Under the pieces are notes generated by a model. The model was not told the DNA's origin, did not search any database, and saw only the letters and a list, made by a program, of their open reading frames with translations. Position numbers and translations under genes: made by a program. From Byssochlamys sp. IMV 00236 (taxonomy: Eukaryota > Ascomycota > Eurotiomycetes > Eurotiales > Thermoascaceae): 19,992 nt of DNA. The stretch is taken from positions 1 through 19,992 of the forward strand of contig MSJH02000466.1 in the NCBI GenBank assembly GCA_001931875.2. Direction: 5' to 3'. Position 1 is the first letter of the stretch. Every line of letters starts with the position of its first letter. Below, piece by piece: positions 11,074 to 19,762 of this stretch.

Positions 11074-11685
11074 TCAATAAATCATTTTGGCAATCTAGAG
11101 AGAAATATTCTATAACACACTGCCCGTGCTTGTAGGAACATATCCACTTTTCAGAACATCTTGAGGCGAGACTCGCGGCGGTGAATATTGCCGTATTTCT
11201 GCGTTTATATCAAAGAATATTATACCGTTTGGCGTAATATAATCAATGTATATTTCATGCACAAGCCAAAGTCATCTCAAATATAAACACAATACCTCGT
11301 ATTAAGCCCACAACGCTGACTCGTGGTATCTGTAGTCTTTCGTATTAGATGACGCGTCATATGATATAGTTTGCAAGATGTAATTGGTTCACAACATTTA
11401 TTCTTGTATAAAAACATCAATCTCTTTTTTGCCGTATATCTGTTTCTTTTCTTTGTTGATAAATTATTACAAAGAACCTTATTTCATCTTTCTGTATTCT
11501 TATATTTCTGGGGTAAAGTCATTTATTCGACAATAGCACATCGTCGTTCAAAACTCACGGCATGACGGATGATACACTAAATTCATATCAACATATAGCT
11601 GCAATCTGATAATTATATCACGAAAAAAACCAATGAAAGATCACTCATGTCATCGCGCTAAACATGAATTATAATATAGCACAAA
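11074..11685. other. no gene recognised
   Basis: Mixed composition with no long supported frame. The open frame 11371-11565 is T-rich and hydrophobic and looks like chance. A perfect 12-bp palindrome, ATGACGCGTCAT, lies at 11349-11360. The stretch may hold further decayed LINE B sequence, but I cannot show it. Confidence 0.4.
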
Positions 11686-12064
11686 TGATTCTCGTGAGGA
11701 TGTCCTTCTGATGAGTGATGCGACGAAAGCCATCAAGATGTACAATGAAGTCATCTTAAACATCATGTCGGCTGAATCAAGAGGCAAAAAATTGATCTAT
11801 TGATAAGATATGAATCATTGCAAGGTGTTGAACTTAGTTCAAACGAACTCAAAGCATCTTTCCCTACGCCATTAGTTGCATTACAGCAGCAGTACAAAAT
11901 TTGCGAACCAATGCAGCAACTTTTAACAACATTTGAGCTTTAGACCCACGAAAAATATTTACACACACCGTAGCCATGAATTGACTTGGTCCCGTGGTGA
12001 GGTATTGGCTGTAGTTTGTAGTTGCTGTTGTTAGTAACCGTGTAATGTATAAGAATAAAAGCAA
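11686..12064 (+). pseudogene. unassigned decayed coding sequence
   Basis: Plus-strand stretches read like protein: at about 11,690-11,800 DSREDVLLMSDATKAIKMYN and NEVILNIMSAESRGKKLIY, then two stops. At about 11,811-11,940 comes YESLQGVELSSNELKASFPT and so on to a TAG. The amino-acid mix, amphipathic and charged, is unlike the surrounding AT-rich chance frames. The minus strand also has an open frame (12064-11864), so the coding strand is not certain. I recognise no family; it may come from a transposon or a dead host gene. Confidence 0.35.
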
Positions 12065-12199
12065 AGAAGTGATACGTCTCTGTTTTATCCTTTTATTACT
12101 TTGGATCTTTTATTTTGCTGTTCATATGAAATTTTGCGGGCCAACACTATATGTACCAGAAGATAGGCTAATTATGCAAATACAAATTTATCATGTGGG

Positions 12200-12400
12200 T
12201 CTTTGTTGATCGGGCTGACAACATAAAATTAGAATAAAGAAATTTCTTTTTTATCTCTTTCTTCTTTAAAAAAAAAAAAACAATATGGTGAAAAGCTTTA
12301 TTGGACAACGTCATAGGTAGTATCTGGAGGTAGCACCCGTAGCACTAGTCTAAATTCTGGTGCATGTAGTGTTTCCCAATTTTGCATTGTGGATCTAAAG
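12200..12400. repeat. tandem duplication, copy 1
   Basis: This segment resembles 12,730-12,990. Both share an identical 19-mer (12225-12243 and 12751-12769, AAAATTAGAATAAAGAAAT). Both then have TTTTTTATCTCTTTCTT, an A run, ACAAT, TGAAAAG, and a similar stretch up to GTGCATGTA. Read on the minus strand the two copies end in related peptide fragments (LVLRVLPPDTTYDVV in this copy). The copies lie about 0.53 kb apart and are clearly diverged. Confidence 0.55.
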
Positions 12401-12633
12401 CTGCCGCTGCTTTGACTAAACGACAAGATTTCGATCAGCTTTGTGAACTTGCTGATATTGATCAAGAACTCGTCGAATCGCCATATCATAACATCTATTT
12501 CACACCAGTTCAAAATTGCATAAAAACGACACGACTTAAGGATTAAACTTCCTTTTTTTAGGGAAACACTACATGCATGAAAAAAACTCATGACAAAGTA
12601 GACAATATTACGAGGCGCTACCTGTAGCATCAT
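12298..12633 (-). pseudogene. unassigned open frame or relic overlapping duplication copy 1
   Basis: A 111-codon minus-strand frame ends in FRLVLRVLPPDTTYDVVQ. Its end resembles the shorter minus-strand frame 13050-12865 (RLILRAFSLATICDVANK), which suggests a duplicated coding 3' end on this strand. The plus strand across 12,395-12,545 also reads like protein (KRQDFDQLCELADIDQEL), so only one of the two can be real. I recognise no family on either strand and see no intact gene. Confidence 0.3.
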
Positions 12634-12729
12634 TTTACAACTTTACACCGTCAACGTCTCTATCTAGCCTAAGGCTGACCAGTGGGATATTTATTAATAT
12701 AAAGTACACTTGAATAGAACTTGATTCTT

Positions 12730-12990
12730 TATTGATAAAACTAACAACAGAAAATTAGAATAAAGAAATAATAACAACATTTTTTATCTCTTTCTTTTTG
12801 AAAAAAAAAAACAATCCAATTTGGAAACTTTGTAAATTCAAAAAATGCCTGTTTTCGGGTAATTCTAGCGTGGTGCCACATAATGAAAAGTTTTGTTGGC
12901 GACATCACAGATAGTGGCTAAAGAAAATGCTCGTAGAATTAGCCGCTTTTTCGTGAATTTTTTTGTGCATGTAATGCCTACTTCTTTTAT
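12730..12990. repeat. tandem duplication, copy 2
   Basis: Second copy of the segment at 12,200-12,400. It starts with a shared TTGAT...CT.ACAACA stretch and the identical 19-mer at 12751-12769. Compared with copy 1 it carries extra sequence between the A run and TGAAAAG. The minus-strand frame 13050-12865 belongs to it. Confidence 0.55.
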
Positions 12991-13049
12991 ACCACTGGAA
13001 AAAAAAAAAAAGAATAATAATGGTTTTTTATAACCTCCTTGTTGAGACA

Positions 13050-13875
13050 CCTGCCAAAACGTCAGGCAGAATAAGAAACAAAACCTTTGAAGTCACTTAA
13101 ATAAAGTTATCATACGCCTCACTAGTTCTTGATATTAGCGTTTCTTTTTCCAGGAAACTATTTCCTTAATTTTACTCTTGTAATCAGAAAAGATTGAGTG
13201 CATAAAATGCGCTTTTTTGTTTGATCCATTCCTATGTCAAGCTGCTTCATAAGTTGATAGTAGTTTGTTTGAGTAACTTGATGGTATTTGTGCTGTTGTA
13301 TTTGACTTATAAAGAGACTGTACGGAATGAGACAAAAGTAGTTCTTTATTCGAATAAAATCGAGAGAGGGAAAAAGGTATATTCCATTAAAAAACTCTTC
13401 TTAAACTATTCTTGTTACACTTTCGTTTATTTAAAAATGCGATGAATACCGCATACACTAACTTCAAATGTTGATATAAGAAAAAAAAGATTTTTGGTAT
13501 ATAAAAACAGCAATTAATCATAATGTATGATAACGATATTGTAATTCCTCTCGCATATTAGGAGCTGTATTAATTTAGGGTAGAATTTTATAAGTTTATC
13601 GCAATTAAGCAAAGATTTGAGAATAAGATTGATGATAGCTTTGTGTTTATAAGTTATCATCAAATTTTTTACTAGTGCAATTAGTAAGTTTGTTAAAAGA
13701 GTTTTATAACATAAAAATAAAGAATTAGACCGGAAACCTTTTATAACAATAAACGTAGAACTCATTTATTGGAAAATAAGAGAAATGTATATATAAAAAG
13801 ATTGCTTCGATTAATGGTTATTGTAAAGAATATTAAGGTACAAAACAATATATATAACATACATGTATATTCATG
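13050..13875. other. AT-rich region, no gene recognised
   Basis: Low-complexity AT-rich DNA. The open frames 13221-13445 (plus) and 13765-13514 (minus) have Ile/Leu/Lys/Tyr-rich translations expected of AT-rich chance frames. The segment near 13,675-13,710 (GCAATTAGTAAGTTTGTTAA) resembles one near 15,724-15,743 (TCAATTGGTAAATTTGTTAA), which hints at an old dispersed repeat. Confidence 0.4.
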
Positions 13876-14041
13876 AAGCAATAACCTCAGCTAAAGATCC
13901 TGGCCAGCAACCACATTGCTATTTTATAGATTATAGGTGAAGCTGTTGATAAAAGAGTATATTTTACTTTAGCCTTTGAAAGGATGGTTCTTGAAGAGAC
14001 AACTATACCATGTGAATATCATTTGAACGAAATTTTCGATT
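13876..14041 (+). pseudogene. unassigned short coding relic
   Basis: Two adjacent frames read like protein. In frame with 13,893 comes KDPGQQPHCYFIDYR. After a +1 shift the frame 13,930-14,041 gives VDKRVYFTLAFERMVLEETT and then IPCEYHLNEIFDLIPY before TAA. The composition (acidic, with Cys/His/Pro) contrasts with the AT-rich surroundings. It may be an exon of a dead gene or transposon with one frameshift. No family is recognised. Confidence 0.35.
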
Positions 14042-15800
14042 TGATCCCATACTAACAACCTCGTCAGGTATGTCACAATTCTGCTGTAACGCCAATACAC
14101 ACTGCTGACCTTCTTTGTCTGATGACCTAAGTTTTATTTTTCTTCTTTTATTGTATATAATTGACTCCTTTTTTTCCAATGCTGATATAAGATTTAAAAA
14201 ACTGATTTCAATAAGTATAAAAAGAATAGCATCTTTATGGATTTATAAGAATTCATTCAATAAAATCATTGACAATTTGGATCGAAACCTTTTTCTTATT
14301 AAGGTATCAAAACAAGCAGATTCAGAATCCTTTTTTTTTTCTTATTATTATTCTTTTTATTTTGTACAGCTAAGTCTGATCAACTTTAAATCGTCTGATG
14401 ATTACGCTATGAGTCCTTTAGTAATTTTAAATTCTTTTTTTCTTTAACATTTTTGCTACTGACCTCAAGTATCACTAAGGTTTCAACAGGCAAACTTATA
14501 TTTTCACTACTTATTACAACAACACATTTAAGCCTAAATCTTACACAGTTACCTTTTATTTTTTTTTCTCAAAGCCAAACTAATTATTGAATAACAGTCT
14601 TCTTATTTTATCTTATGAAGCTTAGCATTATATTGCACAAGTTGATCTTATATTAAGTTCCGTTGGTCACTATAATACTCAAGTTCTGCTTTAAAAAATG
14701 TATATATTACAGCTTTCCTTTACACAATTATGTTAACAATAGTGTAGCAATGAAGAAATATTGACGTTACTTCCAAAGTTACTTTGTTATCTATTTCATT
14801 TCAGTAAGTCAATTCTATTTTAATGACACTTTTTAAATAGAGTCACTTTATGATTCGTTTAGTCAATACATAAGAAGCTCAAATACATGTATGTATATGT
14901 AAATAATCAGTTTTTTATATTAACTGCTTAATAACTTATAACCAATCTCTGAATATATCCATGCTTATTCGGTTCTTTTTATTTTTTAAACATATTTGCT
15001 TTCTTTGATTTTTTTTTTAAAAAAATCATAAAATAAAAGAACATGCGTTTTGGAACATGCTTCCATTTGTGCTCCTTTTTGTAGACTATTTCCCTCGTTT
15101 TTTGATCTGGTAACTAGATATGGTGATCACACTAAATTCCTTTAAAAATCTTGTTTTGAAATAACACAAACCTAAAGACCTAGCATTTTCGCAATACTTA
15201 AAGCAACAAAGGTTTATAAATGAGAAGCAAACAAATTAATCACATTTTTACCATTTGCACAGTAATTGCAGTTAACGTTTTGTAATATATTTTTCTGATA
15301 TCCTATCTTTATTTTTTTTTATTCTTTCTTTTACTTGTCTTATATACATATTTTTGGAAAAACGAAGTATAACGAAAAAATAGTATAAATGACTATTTTA
15401 CTCGTTACCCGTTGTTACCAGCTCGTTAGTTTGTTGGATCAATCATCTTTTCTCTCTCTTTTTTTTTATTCCTATATTCACGCAGCATATAAATCATTAC
15501 TTTTGTTATAAAAGTTAACGATTTTATTTTATTTCTGTGAGAATCCTTTAAAAGTTGTATTAATTTGCCTTTTAATAAGATTCAATAGTTACTTGCATAA
15601 CTACGCCTCTGCTTAATTACAATACCTTTATCAAGCTCTTGAGTTGCCTTAAGGAACGAATTGGATAAAGATACTGAAATAAAGTGTCATTTTGGCAGTA
15701 AACATCACATTTGATTAAAAGTTCAATTGGTAAATTTGTTAAAAGGATTTTTAAAAGAAACTAAAGAGAATAATTCTTTTTTTTTATGATTTGAATTGAA
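14042..15800. other. AT-rich region, no gene recognised
   Basis: About 1.75 kb of AT-rich DNA with many T runs. The frame 14115-14447 is Phe/Ser/Ile-rich and looks like chance. A small A/T hairpin occurs at 15007-15027 (GA, T-run, A-run, TC). I see no gene, tRNA or clear element ends. Confidence 0.5.
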
Positions 15801-16576
15801 ATAGATGTTGTTTATTTCAAAAAAAAGCTTGGATTATTTATACTAGGTCAGTGTTGACAAATATACAACTGTAATAATAATAATTTAAAATAACGATAAA
15901 TGATAATAAATAAAATAATAAATAAATATAATATGTTGTGTTAGTGACCACAAGATCAAATATAATAAGTATGAATTGAAAAGTAATGTCGCTGTTGCTA
16001 GTAAAGGGAAAATGGGTTGGTAGTAAGGTTTGTTTCATATTATCAAAAAGGCAGGTCAATACTTTTAGGACTCTTTTTGACAATATAAAGCTCCCGTTAA
16101 AAGGGTATTTAGAATAAAAGCATCTATAACCAATGATTTGAAAGTTTACTAGATAACTTGTATCTACATGCTTGATGAATTTACTTGTGGCTGACTATGA
16201 TTCTAACTGCTCTGTTTTCTGCATTCTTAACAACACCATGTTGTCTAAGGGGTTATCGCCGGAATCTAACAAGTGGATTTATTCTTTGATGTGCTAATTC
16301 TATTATTGATTACAACAAGGTTAAATATGTGGTTTTTAAATAGAGTTTGGTATTATAGTGACCACAAAATCTTAATATAAGATCAATATAGAGCAATATA
16401 ATGCTAAGTCTTGAGTGATAAAGTAAAAAGATAAAATAAAGAAGTTATATAAGCAAAATGTTGCTTAAGATATAAGAAAAGTTATTGTGATCAGAAGATT
16501 GAGTCTTAAGATGTTGTTTATTTCGAGAATGATTTGGGGATATTTATACTATTTGGATAAGTAGATATGCGATATA

Positions 16577-16685
16577 AAATAAATAATAAACGATAAATAA
16601 TAAATAATAAATGATAAATAATAAATGATAAATAATAAATGATAAATAATAAATGATAAATAATAAATGATATATGATAAATCAT
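16577..16685. repeat. AT minisatellite of 7/14-bp units
   Basis: Heptamers ATAAATA and ATAAATG alternate, giving a 14-bp unit repeated about five to six times with small variants at the edges. The array explains the repetitive Ile/Tyr/His/Leu frame on the minus strand, which is therefore not a gene. A shorter, less regular relative lies at 15,890-15,935. Confidence 0.85.
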
Positions 16686-16745
16686 AAAAACTTGCATAAG
16701 ACATGCAGAGTACAAGATACCAAAAAGGGTATCAATATTTTCAAA

Positions 16746-16781
16746 AATATGAAAATTTCGTATAAACGAAATTTTCGTATT
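16746..16781. repeat. strong inverted repeat (hairpin)
   Basis: GAAAATTTCGT at 16751-16761 and ACGAAATTTTC at 16766-16776 are perfect 11-bp arms around a 4-base ATAA loop. The pairing extends outward through one G-T wobble to 16746 and 16781. It sits just before the inverted copy of the TGACCAC motif (16780-16792). Confidence 0.8.
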
Positions 16782-17178
16782 GATCTTGTGGTGTAAAAAG
16801 GGGTTTGTTCCGGTATTGGCTTGAGTGTATTTTGAGTTATATAAGAGTTTCTGTCGCGTGACCACCAGATCTTAGTAGATCAAAAGAAATAACTAGTGTT
16901 ATATAAGAGTAAAAGTAAAAATAAAAGTAAATCCTACTGATACAGGGCTTCAAGGTAAGCGTATCGGTAGATAAAAGTGATAAAAGAAAAATAAAAGTAT
17001 AAAAGAATAATAAAAGTACTTTAGAATACCAAATGTATTAGAAAGTAAAGAGTTTAAATAAAAGAATATAAGGTTGAGTGAGTTATACTGAGAATTGAAC
17101 TAACTGATAACTGAACTGATTGATTTATTTGAAAATATTAAACATATTTATACTAAAAATATTAAGGTTGGTTTGATT

Positions 17179-17232
17179 GAACTTCATGTGGGGCATGAAC
17201 TTCGTACGGGTCACGAAATTCATCAGTTTCAA
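17179..17232. repeat. 18-bp imperfect tandem repeat
   Basis: Three units start with GAACTTCATG, GAACTTCGTA and GAAATTCATC at an 18-bp spacing. The stretch is richer in GC than the AT block before it and marks the edge towards the tRNA gene. Confidence 0.5.
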
Positions 17233-17362
17233 CTCCGCTTTCGTTACAGTGGCATATAGCTGCCAAATTCGTTCAAAAGGTTACAGTAACATTATTCAAA
17301 ATGAGCATAAAATATACGACAACTTCTTAAAGATATCGGCAAGATATATATATATATAATTA

Positions 17363-17444
17363 CGTCACCAACAGGATTTGAACCTGTGCGGGCAGAGCCC
17401 ATGTGATTTCTAGTCACACTCCTTAACCACTCGGACATAGTGAC
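17363..17444 (-). tRNA. tRNA-Ser (anticodon AGA)
   Basis: Read on the minus strand, an 82-nt class II tRNA folds completely. The acceptor stem is GTCACTA with TGGTGAC (one G-T pair), and the D-arm TCC/GGA encloses GAGTGGTTAA. The anticodon stem is TGTGA/TCACA with loop CTAGAAA, giving anticodon AGA. The long variable arm GGGC-TCT-GCCC is typical of serine. The T-arm is ACAGG/CCTGT with loop TTCAAAT, and the discriminator is G. There is no intron and no encoded CCA, as expected of a nuclear gene. A- and B-box promoter sequences lie within it. The first run of four T residues downstream is about 50 nt away (17312-17309), a weak terminator. Confidence 0.95.
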
Positions 17445-17801
17445 ACCTTTTTTCGTGTTTCTGATAGTTACACCAACTTCCGTTCGTCTAAACAATCATC
17501 CGTATACACTACTTGCAAGTACAACTATTAATCCGTCATTAGTTCGATACATCTATCAACAAACAACATTAATCCATCTACCTCAACTTCTTTGTCCCAA
17601 AAACCATCAAGTAATCCAGTTTCAAAGATTCCATCAGAGACTACAACCCACAGCAAAATCAATAACCAGGAACCCATATCCTCGTCCCCCTCTACCGCCT
17701 CCACTAAGCGCACCCTCTCCGACCGCTCACCGCAACTCCAACCCTTCGACCAAGTGAGCCGTCCCCACCGTAAGATAAAGTCACACAACATTGACTTTAT
17801 C
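17445..17801 (+). other. 5' part of the LINE: leader or upstream reading frame
   Basis: Between the tRNA gene and the first in-frame ATG of ORF1 the ORF1 frame is open from 17,532 onward without any ATG. Its translation is rich in Ser, Thr, Pro and Asn and looks coding (SSSPSTASTKRTLSDRSPQL). Either ORF1 begins upstream at a non-ATG codon or a lost start, or the element is 5'-truncated here. The exact 5' end of the element is not visible. Confidence 0.45.
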
Positions 17802-18860
17802 ATGAACCCTATCGCCACCACCTTCGACTTTGGGCCCACTCAACAGCCCAACCAACAATCTCCCGCGCTCACAGTGGACCATCCACTTGACTTCGGTTTG
17901 CCTTCTTCCGTCCCGGACTGGTTCCGACCATTCCAGGCCAGGCTTCTGCATGTGGAGTCTTTGGTTCAGGAGAACCAACGTCTGAGAGAGGAGCTCACTG
18001 CTGCTCAGACACGTATCGCTGAGCTTGAGGCAACTCAAACCAAGCAACAACAACAACCCAAGTCTCGCGTTGGTACAGAGGCTTCTAAGTGGAAAACAAC
18101 CACTGCTACACCTACCGCCAAGCCTGCCCCTCCTGCTCCTCAACCAACCGCTACTCCTGCTCCCTATAAGGCAGCCGCCTTAAAAGGAAAGAAAGCCACT
18201 CCTCCCGCGCCCAAGCCTTCCACCACTCGCCCTCGCAAGGCGTTATCCACACGACAACTTCAAGTGGTGGCACGTACATTCACTCCTGTCTCTGGTACCC
18301 ACGGGTACCAATACATCTACCTCCCTTGCCGCTTCCGCGAACCTATCTCCAGTGCTCGTGGCAAGCTTGCCAAATTACGTTTGGAGAATTCACGCATCCT
18401 CCACCTCTACTATCCCACCAGTCGTGTGGTTGCCATCTTGGTCCACAATGACTACGTGGACTACGCCCTAACCACGCTCAACAAGGCAGGCATCAAGCCT
18501 TTAGAGGAATTCAACCCTCGTGACCCAGCAAATCTTCGCGATGCCAAGTTTGCTAATCTCACAGATGTCGAACGACATGCCAAGATCTGTGAAATTCACA
18601 ACGCCTCTCTCGTCCGTGCCCTAGGCCGTGTCCGTGTGGAAGTTCGTCCCTCTGTCGCTCGTTTCTTCCTTAGCAAGTCATGGATATCCCAAGACCAGCT
18701 TGAAGAAGCCTTGCACCAGGCCCGACCTCTTCGCACAGCAACCACCACCACCACCACCATCACCAATGCTCCTTCAGTAGACACCACTATGATGGACATT
18801 GCCCCTCAAGACCAACCTTCTCCTACTGGTGCTGGTGAACCAGTTGAAGAACTCTTATGA
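17802..18860 (+). CDS. LINE ORF1 protein (nucleic-acid-binding, coiled coil)
   Basis: ORF1 of a non-LTR retrotransposon: 352 residues from the first in-frame ATG at 17,802, with the frame open back to 17,532. Such proteins bind the element RNA. Visible parts, counted from that ATG: a Gln/Pro-rich start, a coiled coil at about residues 43-80 (HVESLVQENQRLREEL, AAQTRIAELEATQ), a Pro/Ala/Thr/Lys-rich basic linker to about residue 145, and then a conserved-looking globular part. Its order (YQYIYLPC, RGKLAKLRLE, RVVAILVHNDYV) could be an RRM-like fold (inference). No CCHC knuckle is seen. The end is a Thr-rich run and an acidic tail. The stop overlaps the ORF2 start at ATGA, typical of linked translation in LINEs. 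Codon use and GC content are clearly unlike the AT-rich DNA to the left. Confidence 0.75.
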   Translation: MNPIATTFDFGPTQQPNQQSPALTVDHPLDFGLPSSVPDWFRPFQARLLHVESLVQENQRLREELTAAQTRIAELEATQTKQQQQPKSRVGTEASKWKTTTATPTAKPAPPAPQPTATPAPYKAAALKGKKATPPAPKPSTTRPRKALSTRQLQVVARTFTPVSGTHGYQYIYLPCRFREPISSARGKLAKLRLENSRILHLYYPTSRVVAILVHNDYVDYALTTLNKAGIKPLEEFNPRDPANLRDAKFANLTDVERHAKICEIHNASLVRALGRVRVEVRPSVARFFLSKSWISQDQLEEALHQARPLRTATTTTTTITNAPSVDTTMMDIAPQDQPSPTGAGEPVEELL

Positions 18861-19762
18861 GTCAGGTAAATAATAATAACACCTATATATACTCCCCTTC
18901 CTCTCCTTCCTCCATTCCAAACAATATGCTCTTTATGACATCATGGAATTCCAATGGTTGTGCTCGCCACACCATTGAGGCCATTACTAACTCCCTTCCT
19001 TTCTCTCATTTACTGTTTCTCACCGAGACGTGGCTTTTGTCACCGTTGAGGTATCTCACCAATTGGAAACAGTATCATACATATGCAGTACCAGTCGACA
19101 ACACCTTCCGTGGTGAAATGGGCATCAGTCTCTTGGTCCACCCAGATTGTCCTTATGAAGTCACTCATTTTCCTTCCACCTCTCCTTATGCCCTCACCTG
19201 TCAAGTCTCCAACATGTTGATTCACTGTGTCTACCTGCCCCCAGCACTCTCAGTCGATGAAGCTACTGAAGTACTTGACAATCTACCCGTACAAACACAC
19301 CCCTCTCAACACAACACCATCATCTGCGGTGACTTTAACGCTCGACACCGTGAGCTGCTTGGTGATACTCGCACCACCCCTCGTGGCACTGCTCTGAACA
19401 ACTGGATCGTCGAGAATGGCTTACGTTGTTGGAATTCTGAACTTGCGTTCGGAATACCCACGTACTATTCGCACACACGATTCAGCTCCATGACAGGCCG
19501 ACATTTTCATAGTGTTATTGACCTTTTCCTTAGCACTCAAGATGTGCACAACGCTCAATTAAGGGTTCATGACGATCTTGCTCTCGGGTCTGATCATAGT
19601 CCTCTGACTCTTTCTTGTCTTGTGCCTCCTCCTCCTCCTGACTCACCCAGTCATCCTCGTCTGCTTTGGAACCTCAGTAGATTATCGGACGACGATTGTA
19701 CCTATGGAGGTCATCCACTACCCTTCCAAGTTTGCACATCCACTGGGTTATACCGCGACTAG
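18857..19762 (+). pseudogene. LINE ORF2, endonuclease domain only (frame broken before RT)
   Basis: Start of ORF2 of the same element: an APE-type endonuclease that nicks target DNA for target-primed reverse transcription. Catalytic motifs are present in order: SWNSNG (residues 29-34), TETW (E57), GDFNARH (D159, N161) and GSDHS (D246, H247). The start ATG at 18,857 overlaps the ORF1 stop. After the endonuclease comes LLWNLSRLSDDDC, a sequence usual in the linker to RT. From about 19,700 the translation loses all resemblance and stops at 19,762. A complete ORF2 would be roughly 1000 residues or more, and this one has 301. No RT motifs appear before the window ends, so the copy is broken or interrupted. 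Whether the remainder lies beyond the window cannot be seen. Confidence 0.8.

Larger units (their letters stand above)
15803..17160. repeat. AT-rich repeat block with recurring TGACCAC motifs
   Basis: A 13-bp motif recurs in direct orientation at 15945-15957 (TGACCACAAGATC), 16359-16371 (TGACCACAAAATC) and 16859-16871 (TGACCACCAGATC). The last two are exactly 500 bp apart. The stretch GATGTTGTTTATTTC followed by a TTTATACTA/TTTATACTATT segment occurs at about 15,802 and 16,510, and a weaker version (GATTGATTTATTTG, ATATTTATACTA) at about 17,118. The order suggests tandem or nested terminal repeats of a retroelement, but no internal coding sequence is present and true ends cannot be fixed. An inverted copy of the motif lies at 16780-16792. 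Confidence 0.5.

Noticed and set aside
11349..11360. Palindrome ATGACGCGTCAT containing an MCB-like ACGCGT
   Set aside because: A single site with no gene nearby to regulate; chance is sufficient.
13221..13765. Two open frames (13221-13445 plus and 13765-13514 minus)
   Set aside because: Hydrophobic and Lys-rich translations as expected from AT-rich DNA; no motif or homologue recognised.
14115..14447. 110-codon plus-strand frame
   Set aside because: Phe/Ser/Ile/Lys-rich translation of T-rich DNA, with no domain or splice context; most likely chance.
16577..16685. CRISPR-like array
   Set aside because: The units are contiguous 7/14-bp repeats without spacers, in a eukaryotic sequence.
16518..16865. 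115-codon minus-strand frame rich in Ile, Tyr, His and Leu
   Set aside because: Its repetitive core is the direct translation of the 14-bp AT minisatellite, and the rest crosses the hairpin and inverted repeat; it is not a gene.
17292..17495. 67-codon minus-strand frame
   Set aside because: It runs through the tRNA-Ser gene and its flanks, so the translation is that of a tRNA.
17592..17801. ORF1 start at a TTG codon at 17,592
   Set aside because: The frame is open further upstream to 17,532 with no special context at 17,592, and eukaryotic initiation at TTG is rare. I used the first in-frame ATG and noted the extension.
17528..18143. Minus-strand frames opposite LINE ORF1
   Set aside because: Their composition mirrors the coding plus strand, which has the coiled coil and the ATGA link to ORF2; they are antisense shadows.
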